Below, piece after piece: positions 46,053 to 54,176 of a stretch of 64,000 nucleotides of DNA. Both the position numbers and the translations under genes were made by a program. The stretch comes from Verrucomicrobiota bacterium (lineage in GTDB: Bacteria; Verrucomicrobiota; Verrucomicrobiia; Limisphaerales; UBA1319), in assembly GCA_022709905.1 (NCBI GenBank), contig JAKLHY010000021.1, positions 1-64,000 on the forward strand. Direction: 5' to 3'. The notes under the pieces are model-generated. The model did not search any database and was not told the origin of the DNA. It saw only the letters and a program-made list of their open reading frames with translations. How positions within the stretch are numbered: the first letter of the stretch is position 1; every line of letters starts with the position of its first letter.

Positions 46053-47152
46053 TGCCATCGTCCTCGTCAACCTCGAAGCGGATAGTGGTGGCGACGCGAG
46101 GCAGCGCCCTGGCGTTGGCGCAGGCGCATCAGGTGGTTGATCATCTTCGGCGATTGAAGCCGCGGGAGCGCTTTGAGATCAAGATCATCAAGACCTCGGG
46201 GGACAAGCTGCAGACGGCATCGTTGGCGCAGTCTGTGGAAGGCCTGTCGAAAGGGTTGTTTACGAAGGAACTGGAGGCGGCCTTGCTCGAGGGCGAGGCC
46301 GATTTGGCGGTGCACAGCCTCAAAGATTTGCCCACGGAGCTGCCGCAAGGGCTCAAGCTGGGAGCGGTATGTCGGCGGGCGGATGTCCGGGATGTCCTGA
46401 TTTATCGGGACATAGGGGGTGTCCGCGAGGAGGAGCATCGCCGAGCCCTTGCGGTGGAGGACTGGTCGCCGGGCCAGCTGCGTCATCGAGGCTTTGAACC
46501 GGGGCTGAGGTTGGTGGGGTTGCCCGAGGGCGCCATGTTGGCGACTAGCAGTGTTCGGCGGCAGGCGCAAGTTGCGGCGGTCAGGCCAGACCTGCGATTT
46601 GTCTCGATTCGGGGCAACGTGGGAACCCGGTTGCAGAGACTGGTCCAGCGGCCGGAGATCGATGCAATTCTGTTGGCGGCGGCGGGATTGGCGCGGTTGC
46701 AGGTGAAGTTTCTCGAACGCGGCAGGATGCGGGCGGGGCCGGGGCTTCCCCTGGGGATTCAAGGTCCGGATGCGGTGGTGTTATCGCGATTGCTGGTTTC
46801 CTTTTTGGAGCCGGAGGATATGCTGCCCTGTGTTGGCCAGGCGGCGATTGGTTTGGAGGTGCGGGAGAAGGACGACGGCACGGAATGGATCTGTCAGGCT
46901 CTCAACCATGTGCCGACCTGGCAAAGCGTCACGGCCGAACGGACCTTTTTGCATGCCTTGGGGGGCGGCTGTCAAACCCCTGTGGGAGCCTATGCGCGGG
47001 TGGTGGGTCACCGGCTGGATTTTCAGGCGATCTCGTTTCGAACCCAGCCTCCTGTCCGGATTCAACTCAGCGCGCCTTTGAAGGACGCCGCGGCCTTGGG
47101 GGAACTCGCGGCCCGGAAGATCCTGGAAAACGGAGAATCCGGCGGGGCGTGA
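46052..47152 (+). CDS. hemC: Porphobilinogen deaminase with two insertions
   Basis: A 366-residue hydroxymethylbilane synthase that joins four porphobilinogen units. ATRGSALALAQA, the catalytic aspartate D84 in ADLAVHSLKDLP, TSSVRRQAQ, SIRGNVGTRL and the dipyrromethane-cofactor cysteine in ALGGGCQTPVGAYA are all present. Compared with the usual ~310 residues it has an insertion of about 29 residues (about 120-156, between RDVLIYR and LPEGAMLATSS) and another of about 25 residues before LEPEDMLPCVGQ. It overlaps the hemA stop by one base. Both insertions keep frame and charge, so the enzyme is probably active. Confidence 0.95.
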   Translation: MPSSSSTSKRIVVATRGSALALAQAHQVVDHLRRLKPRERFEIKIIKTSGDKLQTASLAQSVEGLSKGLFTKELEAALLEGEADLAVHSLKDLPTELPQGLKLGAVCRRADVRDVLIYRDIGGVREEEHRRALAVEDWSPGQLRHRGFEPGLRLVGLPEGAMLATSSVRRQAQVAAVRPDLRFVSIRGNVGTRLQRLVQRPEIDAILLAAAGLARLQVKFLERGRMRAGPGLPLGIQGPDAVVLSRLLVSFLEPEDMLPCVGQAAIGLEVREKDDGTEWICQALNHVPTWQSVTAERTFLHALGGGCQTPVGAYARVVGHRLDFQAISFRTQPPVRIQLSAPLKDAAALGELAARKILENGESGGA

Positions 47153-47190
47153 ATCGGGACGAATGAGGAGACAACGGGAGGGTGTTCTCT

Positions 47191-47685
47191 TCAGGAGGGA
47201 TCTCGATGAGAGCAGCGTTCGCGTTTCTGACAGAATCCGAGCCGTCGGAATTCCCCGCAGCGCGCGGTGACCTGAAGCGTCATGGAATCCACCTGGAACC
47301 CGAGTTGTTTGCGAATCTGGGATTCGATTTCCGCGAGTTGTTCGCTTTCGAACTCGACGATTTCATCGCAGTCGGTGCAGATGATATGGCTGTGGGACGG
47401 GTGATCGACGTAATTGGGGTCGTAGACTGTTTCTTCTTTGCCGAGGTTGAGGGCCTGGACAAAGCCATTTTGAACCAGCAAAGGAAGGGTGCGGTAGACG
47501 GTGGCGCGGGAGACGGACGGATCGCGGAGTCGAGACCAGGCCAGGAGCTGTTCCGCGGTGAAGTGTTGATCGGTTCCAAAGACCGCTTCGACAATCGCGA
47601 GCCGCTGGCTGGTCAAGCGCATTTTCCTGCGGGCAAGCAAGGCGAAGAACTCTTTCTTGGCCTCGGTTTTGGCTCGAGCCACCAT
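47191..47685 (-). CDS. Fur-family metal-responsive repressor
   Basis: A 164-residue Fur/PerR-type regulator. The winged helix includes RLTSQRLAIVEAVF and the recognition helix SRATVYRTL. The metal-binding hinge has HPSHSHIICTDC (His95, His98, His100, C103, C106). The second half of the structural zinc site is odd: where the family has a CxxC near the end, this protein reads C143-G-E-F, with Phe in place of the last cysteine, followed by C152 and C158 further on. It is convergent with hemC, with 38 bp between stops, which is suggestive because Fur-type proteins often sense iron, heme or peroxide. The regulated genes are not evident. Confidence 0.9.
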   Translation of the reverse strand: MVARAKTEAKKEFFALLARRKMRLTSQRLAIVEAVFGTDQHFTAEQLLAWSRLRDPSVSRATVYRTLPLLVQNGFVQALNLGKEETVYDPNYVDHPSHSHIICTDCDEIVEFESEQLAEIESQIRKQLGFQVDSMTLQVTARCGEFRRLGFCQKRERCSHRDPS

Positions 47686-47715
47686 GCGGCCACTATACGC
47701 GGCCCCCTGGCCAAG

Positions 47716-49638
47716 TCAACGTGAGGAAGCGGGTTTTGTCCGGGTCATGAGGGTATCGATCAGCCGTCCGGGATACTCGTTGACTCGGTTTGGGGCCGAG
47801 GGATCTTGTCGGGGCAGAGTGCGGATCCCGGGCCAGAGGGGAGCGGCGCGGGATCCGAGTTGGTCAATCGCAATCAGAGCGGGAAGCGAGACGAAGACGC
47901 CATTCTTTTGGGGATCGGCCAGGAGGCCCAGGACCTTGAGGGCCGCATCGAGATCTGTGGGTTTGCCAAATTTGGCCAGGGCCTCGGCGGCGACCACTCG
48001 GACGTAGGGAGAAGGATCATCCAGGGCCTGGGAGAGCCGCGTGTGGCCGAACCCGACGGCGCCGGGACCGCGGATGAGCAAGCCTTGCGCGGCCCAATAG
48101 CGGACGGCGCTATCCTTGTCATGCAGGGCACGAACGAGTTCTGGCTCAGCCGGAAAAAACAGGTCCGAGGCCAGTTCGGCTGTGCGGAGGATTTTTTCCA
48201 TGGGATATTGCCGTCGGTCATGCCCCATTTCATAGGGCGCGCGGTTTTGGGAACGCTCATGAATTTCGCCTTCGGGCAGGAAGCCGACGTCGTGAATGCG
48301 TTTCAGCCACCGGTGTTGCGCCCGCCGGAGTTGGTTGAGAACCCGCTGGTGTCGCCAGGAGCCGGCCAGGTTGAAGACTTCGTCAGGATCGTTTTGAAGA
48401 TCGTAAAGTTCCTCGATGGGTTTGGGTTCCCAGAAGAAGGTCTGGGGCGGCGCGAGCTGGCGGTTGTCATAGAGTTTTTTCCAGATTTGGGTGGTGGGCG
48501 TCTGGAACATGTAGCCGATGTGCTGGCCATAAATTTTGTTGGGCATGTAATTCCGGATATAGATATATCGGGCATTGCGTGTGGATCGCACGAGGTCGTA
48601 ACGTTCATCCATGCGTCCGCGAAATCCGTGGAGATAACGGGAAGGCGAGGCTTCGTAAGGGCCGAGGAAGGCGCGTCCCTGGAGGTAGTGGGGCGGTTTG
48701 AGACTGGCAAGACTGAGCATGGTCGGCGCGAGGTCTACAAAGCTTACGAGGCGGGATGACTGCGCTCCCGGGGCGTATTCCTTCGGGGCGAGGCGCCGGT
48801 ATTTTTCAGGGACATAGACCACGAGAGGGACATGCAGGCCGGAGTTATAGGGCCAGCGTTTGCTGCGCGGCATACCCGAGCCGTGGTCGCCGAAGAAAAA
48901 GACCACCGTGTCTCCAGCAAGACCGGCTTGCTCCAGGTCGGCGAGGTTTTGTCCAACCTGGGCGTCCATGAGCTCGATCATGTCGTAATATTGCGCCCAA
49001 TCCCGCCTCACCTCGGGCGTGTCCGGGTGGTAGGCTGGGACACGGACCTTGGCGGGGTCGTGAGACAACGAGTGAGGGCGTTTTCGGATCTGGCTTTCGT
49101 GGGTGATGGTATGGTTGAAGACGGCGAAGAACGGTTGTCCGGGCCTGCGGTTTTTCCAATGGGCGTTGGTGGATGAATCGTCCCACACCCGGCCCGTTTT
49201 TTCGAGGTTGTAATCTTCCTTGTTATTGTTCGAGCAATAATAGCCGGCATCCCGGAGCAGGGCCGGAAACATCTTCATAGGGGCCGGCAGGCGGGTGAGG
49301 CTGCGCATGTGTTCGGAGCCGGTGGAAGGGGGGTAGAGACCCGAGATGATCGTCGTGCGAGCGGGGGCGCAGACCGGGGCGTTGGCCCAGGCATTGAGGT
49401 AGATCATGCCACGTCCGGCCAAACGATCGATATGGGGAGTGACGGCATAGGAATCGCCATAAGCCCCGATTTGGGGGCCGGTATCCTCGCTGGTGATCCA
49501 GAGGATATTGGGGCGATCGAGTGACGGGGTTGGGGAAGCGGCTTGAGCGGAGAGGAGCCCGAGGAGGCTCAGGAGTGCCTGGAGTGGAAAGAATCGGGCT
49601 CGCCGGGGCAGGGGTTCGGGATGTGAGATCTGGTTCAT
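47716..49638 (-). CDS. Exported cysteine-type sulfatase with HEAT-like C-terminus
   Basis: A 640-residue sulfatase from ATG 49638; a longer reading to 49839 lacks similarity and overlaps the divergent promoter area. After a signal peptide (about 10-34) come RPNILWITSEDTGPQIGAYG and the formylglycine motif C90-A-P-A-R, so the enzyme needs an anaerobic or formylglycine-generating maturase. FFFGDHGSGMPRSKRW supplies further metal ligands. The last ~100 residues contain HEAT-like units (LVRALHDKDSAVRYWAAQGL and LDDPSPYVRVVAAEALAKFG). It probably desulfates carbohydrates outside the cytoplasm, as is common in this phylum. No glycoside hydrolase is adjacent. Confidence 0.9.
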   Translation of the reverse strand: MNQISHPEPLPRRARFFPLQALLSLLGLLSAQAASPTPSLDRPNILWITSEDTGPQIGAYGDSYAVTPHIDRLAGRGMIYLNAWANAPVCAPARTTIISGLYPPSTGSEHMRSLTRLPAPMKMFPALLRDAGYYCSNNNKEDYNLEKTGRVWDDSSTNAHWKNRRPGQPFFAVFNHTITHESQIRKRPHSLSHDPAKVRVPAYHPDTPEVRRDWAQYYDMIELMDAQVGQNLADLEQAGLAGDTVVFFFGDHGSGMPRSKRWPYNSGLHVPLVVYVPEKYRRLAPKEYAPGAQSSRLVSFVDLAPTMLSLASLKPPHYLQGRAFLGPYEASPSRYLHGFRGRMDERYDLVRSTRNARYIYIRNYMPNKIYGQHIGYMFQTPTTQIWKKLYDNRQLAPPQTFFWEPKPIEELYDLQNDPDEVFNLAGSWRHQRVLNQLRRAQHRWLKRIHDVGFLPEGEIHERSQNRAPYEMGHDRRQYPMEKILRTAELASDLFFPAEPELVRALHDKDSAVRYWAAQGLLIRGPGAVGFGHTRLSQALDDPSPYVRVVAAEALAKFGKPTDLDAALKVLGLLADPQKNGVFVSLPALIAIDQLGSRAAPLWPGIRTLPRQDPSAPNRVNEYPGRLIDTLMTRTKPASSR

Positions 49639-49767
49639 GGAAACATTGGGTTGTGGATGGCAGAATAGTCCTGGGAGGGGGTGTTTGGAATCCCAATCTT
49701 GATTCAAGGTCCGGCGAAGGTCTGCGGTTTGCCAGGGGGGATGGTCCTGTGGCGATGATTGAACTTG

Positions 49768-50556
49768 ATGAGGGAGCTCGATAGAGTGACCCCTCGACCC
49801 CGCGTTGGGGTCGAGACCGTGAGCATGCAAGGCGAGCATATCCAGGAAGAGCGCGGGCGGATTTTCCGAGTCCGGGGCCTGACGAAGGTTTATGGTGCGG
49901 GCCTTGCGGAGGTGTGGGCACTGGCCGGCGTGGATCTCGAGTTGTATGAGGGTGAACTGGTCGTGCTATTGGGGCCTTCGGGCAGTGGCAAGACCACGCT
50001 TCTGAACAATCTGGGGGGCTTGGATGGTCCCACATCGGGCGAGTTGTGGTATCGCGACATGGACCTGACCGAGGCGGACGAAAACCAGCTGACGCGATAT
50101 CGCCGCGAATCGGTCGGGTTTGTTTTTCAGTTTTACAATCTGATTCCCAGTCTCACGGCGCGAGAGAATGTGGCGTTGATCACTGAGATTGCGCGGGATC
50201 CGATGCCGCCGGAATCCGCCCTGGAGCTGGTGCATTTGGGGGAGCGCCTGGATCATTTTCCGGCGCAGCTTTCGGGGGGGGAACAGCAGCGGGTAGCGAT
50301 TGCGCGGGCGATTGCCAAGCGGCCGGAGGTCCTCTTGTGCGATGAACCGACCGGGGCACTGGACGTTCGCACGGGCGTGGTGGTGTTGGAAGCCATTGAG
50401 CGGATCAATCGCGAGCTGGGCACGCTCACGGTCATTATCACGCATAACGCGGTTATGGCGGACATGGCAGACCGGGTGATTCATTTTTCGGATGGCCGGG
50501 TGCATGATGAGCATCGAAACTCTCAGCGGGCGAGGATCCAATCCCTGAACTGGTGA
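49768..50556 (+). CDS. ABC exporter ATP-binding subunit (MacB/LolD-like)
   Basis: An ATPase of about 262 residues from ATG 49768; ATG 49825, giving about 243 residues, is equally possible. Walker A is [12 protein letters not shown], the Q-loop [18 protein letters not shown] is typical of the LolD/MacB group, and the signature [15 protein letters not shown], Walker [13 protein letters not shown] and the switch histidine VIITHN are intact. It powers the FtsX-type permease encoded next, whose ATG lies at the stop codon of this gene (TGATG). The group usually drives mechanical work on periplasmic or membrane-bound substrates. Confidence 0.93.
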   Translation: MRELDRVTPRPRVGVETVSMQGEHIQEERGRIFRVRGLTKVYGAGLAEVWALAGVDLELYEGELVVLLGPSGSGKTTLLNNLGGLDGPTSGELWYRDMDLTEADENQLTRYRRESVGFVFQFYNLIPSLTARENVALITEIARDPMPPESALELVHLGERLDHFPAQLSGGEQQRVAIARAIAKRPEVLLCDEPTGALDVRTGVVVLEAIERINRELGTLTVIITHNAVMADMADRVIHFSDGRVHDEHRNSQRARIQSLNW

Positions 50557-52922
50557 TGATCACCCATTTGGATCGGAAACTACTTCGTGATCTGAGCCAC
50601 TTGAAAGGCCAGGCGGTGGCGGTTGCCCTGGTGCTGGCCTGTGGGGTGGCGATGATGATCATGTCCCGCAGCTTGATTTATTCCCTGGAAACCACCCGGC
50701 GAGAGTATTACGAGGCGAATCGATTTGGCGAAGTGTTCGCCCGCTTCAAGCGCGCGCCGATTGACATTGCCGGCCGGGCGGGACAAATCGGGGGTGTGGC
50801 GGCCGTTCAGGCCAGCATCTCGGTGCAGGTGACCTTGGATATCCCGGATTTGGACGAACCCGCCAGCGGCCTGGTGAACTCACTGCCCCTGACCGAGGCG
50901 CCCCGGCTCAACCGGTTGGTGCTGCGAATGGGACAATGGCTGTCCCGCGATCGGCCCGGGGAAGTCATGGTGAGCGAGGCCTTTGCCGAGGCGAACCATT
51001 TGAAGCCAGGGGATTCCATCGGCATGGTTTTGAACGGTCGCCGGCAGGGGCTTCGGATCGCCGGCATTGTGTTATCGCCGGAGTTCATCTTCGAATCCCG
51101 GCCGGGAAGCGCGTTGCCTGACAACCGCACCTATGGGATTTTCTGGATGCCTTACGAGGATCTGGCGGCGGCCTTCGATCTGGATGGCGCCTGCAATCAC
51201 CTGGCGCTGGCCTTGGAGCCCGGCGTGTCGCTGGGTCCCGTGATTGCGGCGGTCGATCGTTTGCTGGCTCCCTATGGGGGACGGGGGGCGTACGGGCGTG
51301 CGGATCATCCCTCTCACATCCGGGTCTCGGACGAGATCCGGGTGTTGCACACGCTGGCCATCGGTTTTCCGTTGGTGTTTTTGAGCGTTGCCGCTTTCAT
51401 GACCAATGCGGTTTTATCGCGTCTGCTGACGTTGCAGCGTGAGCAGATCGCGGTTTTAAAGGCCTTTGGGTTCTCCAACCGCCAGATTGCGCTACACTAC
51501 TTGAAATTCGCCTTTGTGATGGTGACAGGCGGCGTGATGTTGGGAGGACTGGGCGGGGTGTTTCTTGGGCATCGAATTGTGGGGATGTATCACATGTTTT
51601 TCCGTTTTCCGCAGCTCGAGTTTCGGTTGGACCGTGCCGCCCTCTGTCTGGCGCTGGTGGTGAGTGTCTGTGCGGCGGCAGCGGGAGTCTTCAGCGCGAT
51701 TCGGCGGTCGGCCCGACTGCCGCCCGCCGAGGCGATGCGGCCGGAGCCGCCGGCGAACTATCGTCCCGCCCTGGTGGAACGAACAGGGATCGGCCGTCTG
51801 CTCTCGCACACATTCCGGATTGCGGTGCGGAACCTGGAGCGGCGGCCGGTGCAGGCGATATTTACGGTGACCGGGCTGGCTTTAGCGACGGGGATTTTGA
51901 TCGTTCCGAACTGTTTTCGGGATGGGGTGCGGGACGTCATGGATTTTCAGTGGGACATTGTGCAGCGCCAGGACGTCAGCCTGGGGTTGGTGGAACCTGC
52001 GGGTGATTCGGTGCAATATCTGCTTGCCCAGTTGCCGGGGGTGATTGCTGTGGAACCTGTGCGGCATGCGGTTGCCCGCATTCATTTTCAACAGCGGCAG
52101 CGTCAGTTGGCGATCCAGGGGCTGCCGTCGAACGGCAACCACAACCGGGTGATTGATGCCTCGGCACGCGAGGTCATCCTGCCGCCCCAGGGGATGGTGG
52201 TTTCCGCCAAGCTCGCCGACGTGCTCGGGGCGGCTGTTGGAGACGAGTTGGTGGTGGAAATTCTCGAAGGCCGGCAGCGAGTATGCCGGGTGCCCCTGGT
52301 GGGTTTGGCGGAGGACTTTGCCGGCGTGGCGGCTTATATGGATCGCCGGGCGTTGAACCGCATGCTGGCGGAAGGAGATATCGTGACGGGGGCGAGCCTC
52401 AGCATTGACGATGCCCGTCGGGGCGAATTTCTTCGGGCCTTGAAGGAGATCCCGCGAGTGAGCTGGGTCGCCATCAAGGAATCGTTGCGCGCGAACTTTC
52501 GGAAAACGACGGCGGCCAGCATCAACCTCATTCAGACCATTTATCTGGTGTTTGCGACTGTCGTTGCGTTTGGAGTGGTTTACAACAATGCGCGGATCTC
52601 TTTAGCTGAACGAGCCCGGGAACTGGCGACTCTGCGGGTGATTGGATTTTCTCGGCGGGAAGTCGGCTCTGTCCTGATCACCGAGCTGGTTTTGCTGGCG
52701 ATCGTGGCGGTGCCGTTGGGCCTGCTTCTGGGCAGCGGTTTTTCCCGGGTTATTATCGCCCAGGTCAACACCGAGACGGTGCGTCTGCCCCTGGTGTTGA
52801 GCTCGGGCAATTTTGCGTTTGCCGTGACGGTGGTGACCATCGCCTCGGGCTTATCCGCGCTCTTGGTCTTGCGCAAGCTCGCGCGATTGAACCTGGTGGG
52901 CGCGTTGAAAGCCCCCGAATAA
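50556..52922 (+). CDS. ABC exporter permease with two FtsX domains
   Basis: A 788-residue permease from ATG 50556; GTG 50553 is the alternative. It has the duplicated FtsX/MacB layout: an N-terminal helix (AVAVALVLACGVAMMIMSRS), a large periplasmic part, a first set of three helices with FLSVAAFMTNAVLSRLLTLQ, a second N-terminal-like helix, another periplasmic part, and a final FtsX domain with LAERARELATLRVIGFSRRE. It couples ATP hydrolysis in the cytoplasm to movement outside, handing the substrate to the HlyD-type adaptor. Together with its neighbours it resembles the DevBCA type of exporter. The substrate is not evident. Confidence 0.9.
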   Translation: MITHLDRKLLRDLSHLKGQAVAVALVLACGVAMMIMSRSLIYSLETTRREYYEANRFGEVFARFKRAPIDIAGRAGQIGGVAAVQASISVQVTLDIPDLDEPASGLVNSLPLTEAPRLNRLVLRMGQWLSRDRPGEVMVSEAFAEANHLKPGDSIGMVLNGRRQGLRIAGIVLSPEFIFESRPGSALPDNRTYGIFWMPYEDLAAAFDLDGACNHLALALEPGVSLGPVIAAVDRLLAPYGGRGAYGRADHPSHIRVSDEIRVLHTLAIGFPLVFLSVAAFMTNAVLSRLLTLQREQIAVLKAFGFSNRQIALHYLKFAFVMVTGGVMLGGLGGVFLGHRIVGMYHMFFRFPQLEFRLDRAALCLALVVSVCAAAAGVFSAIRRSARLPPAEAMRPEPPANYRPALVERTGIGRLLSHTFRIAVRNLERRPVQAIFTVTGLALATGILIVPNCFRDGVRDVMDFQWDIVQRQDVSLGLVEPAGDSVQYLLAQLPGVIAVEPVRHAVARIHFQQRQRQLAIQGLPSNGNHNRVIDASAREVILPPQGMVVSAKLADVLGAAVGDELVVEILEGRQRVCRVPLVGLAEDFAGVAAYMDRRALNRMLAEGDIVTGASLSIDDARRGEFLRALKEIPRVSWVAIKESLRANFRKTTAASINLIQTIYLVFATVVAFGVVYNNARISLAERARELATLRVIGFSRREVGSVLITELVLLAIVAVPLGLLLGSGFSRVIIAQVNTETVRLPLVLSSGNFAFAVTVVTIASGLSALLVLRKLARLNLVGALKAPE

Positions 52923-52949
52923 CAGATCTTACACAATCGATCCACATTC

Positions 52950-54176
52950 ATGAATCCGACTGCGTCAGAACGATCCGCGAGTTCCCGAAGGCAACCGAAT
53001 TCCGCCCGTCATTCGCCCTGGAGATGGCTGCCCTACACCGGGGCCGCGGCCTTGGTGGTGTTGTTGGCGATTGGCCTGTGGCCGCAACCCACTCCGGTGG
53101 AAACGACGCCCGTGACGGTTGGCCTCCTGCGCACCACCGTGAACGAGGAAGGCCGCACCCGAATCAAACATCGCTACACCCTCTCGGCTCCCGTGACCGG
53201 CCAGCTGCGCCGCATTTCCCTCAAAGCCGGCGATGAAATTCCGGCGGCTGGGACCGTGCTGGCGATCATGGAGCCGGCAAGCCCGGGATTGTTGGACGCC
53301 CGCAGTCGCGCCACGGCCCTGGCGCGCCGGGATGCGGCCAAGGCCAATGAGGAGCGTGCCCGCGCGGCGCATGTTTACACGGTCAGCGAGTTGAGGCGCC
53401 TGCAGCGGTTGCACACGGCCCAGACCGCGACCGCGCAGGAATTGGAGGCTGCCCAGTGGCGCGAGGCGTCCGCGCTCAAAGAATATGCCGCAGCGGAAGG
53501 CAGTTTGCGTCAGGCGGAAGCCGAACTGGAGGAATACGCCGTTCTCAAGGAAGCATCCTCCGCCTCCGCCCCGGTCCCCGTGGAAATCCGGGCGCCGGTT
53601 TGTGGGCGGGTCCTTCGTGTGTTTGAGGAGAACGCGCGGGTGGTGGCGGCGGGCACGCCGCTTTTGGAAATCGGGGATCCGACAGATCTCGAGGTTCTGA
53701 TCGAGGTGCTTTCGCGGGACGGCGCCGCGATAGAATCGGGCGCGTTAGTCGAGTTTGACCAATGGGGAGGGAACGAGGTTTTAATGGGAAAAGTGCGGAT
53801 GATCGAGCCCTCGGCCTTCACCAAGGTTTCGGCCCTGGGTGTGGAAGAACAACGGGTCAACGTGATCGCCGACTTGGTCACTCCCCCTCAGCAGCGGCGC
53901 AACTTGGGCGACCAGTTTCGTGTAGATGCCCGGATTGTGGTGTGGGACGCCGACCGGGTGCTCAAGGCTCCGACGGGCGCCTTGTTTCGTCGCGGAGACG
54001 GCTGGGGGGCCTTTGTGGTGGAGGAGGGACGCGCCCGATTGCGGGACGTCGATGTGGGACCCTCGAATGGACTCGAGATTCAGATCAAGCAAGGTTTGAA
54101 AGAACACGACGAGGTGATTCTGTATCCCGGTGACCGAGTGCAGCACGGACGTCGGGTGAAACGGATAAAGTTATGA
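52950..54176 (+). CDS. HlyD-family periplasmic adaptor
   Basis: A 408-residue membrane-fusion protein. One N-terminal helix (YTGAAALVVLLAIGLW) anchors it. A biotinyl-lipoyl half-motif (YTLSAPVTGQLRRISLKAGD) precedes a long coiled coil (about 120-205). The second lipoyl half (VEIRAPVCGRVLRVFEENAR) and a beta-barrel with a C-terminal GDRVQHGRRVK follow. It should link the permease to an outer-membrane channel, but no TolC-type gene is nearby. The gene starts 27 bp after the permease stop, and its own stop overlaps the ATG of the giant CotH protein (ATGA at 54173-54176), binding the four genes into one operon. Confidence 0.9.
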   Translation: MNPTASERSASSRRQPNSARHSPWRWLPYTGAAALVVLLAIGLWPQPTPVETTPVTVGLLRTTVNEEGRTRIKHRYTLSAPVTGQLRRISLKAGDEIPAAGTVLAIMEPASPGLLDARSRATALARRDAAKANEERARAAHVYTVSELRRLQRLHTAQTATAQELEAAQWREASALKEYAAAEGSLRQAEAELEEYAVLKEASSASAPVPVEIRAPVCGRVLRVFEENARVVAAGTPLLEIGDPTDLEVLIEVLSRDGAAIESGALVEFDQWGGNEVLMGKVRMIEPSAFTKVSALGVEEQRVNVIADLVTPPQQRRNLGDQFRVDARIVVWDADRVLKAPTGALFRRGDGWGAFVVEEGRARLRDVDVGPSNGLEIQIKQGLKEHDEVILYPGDRVQHGRRVKRIKL

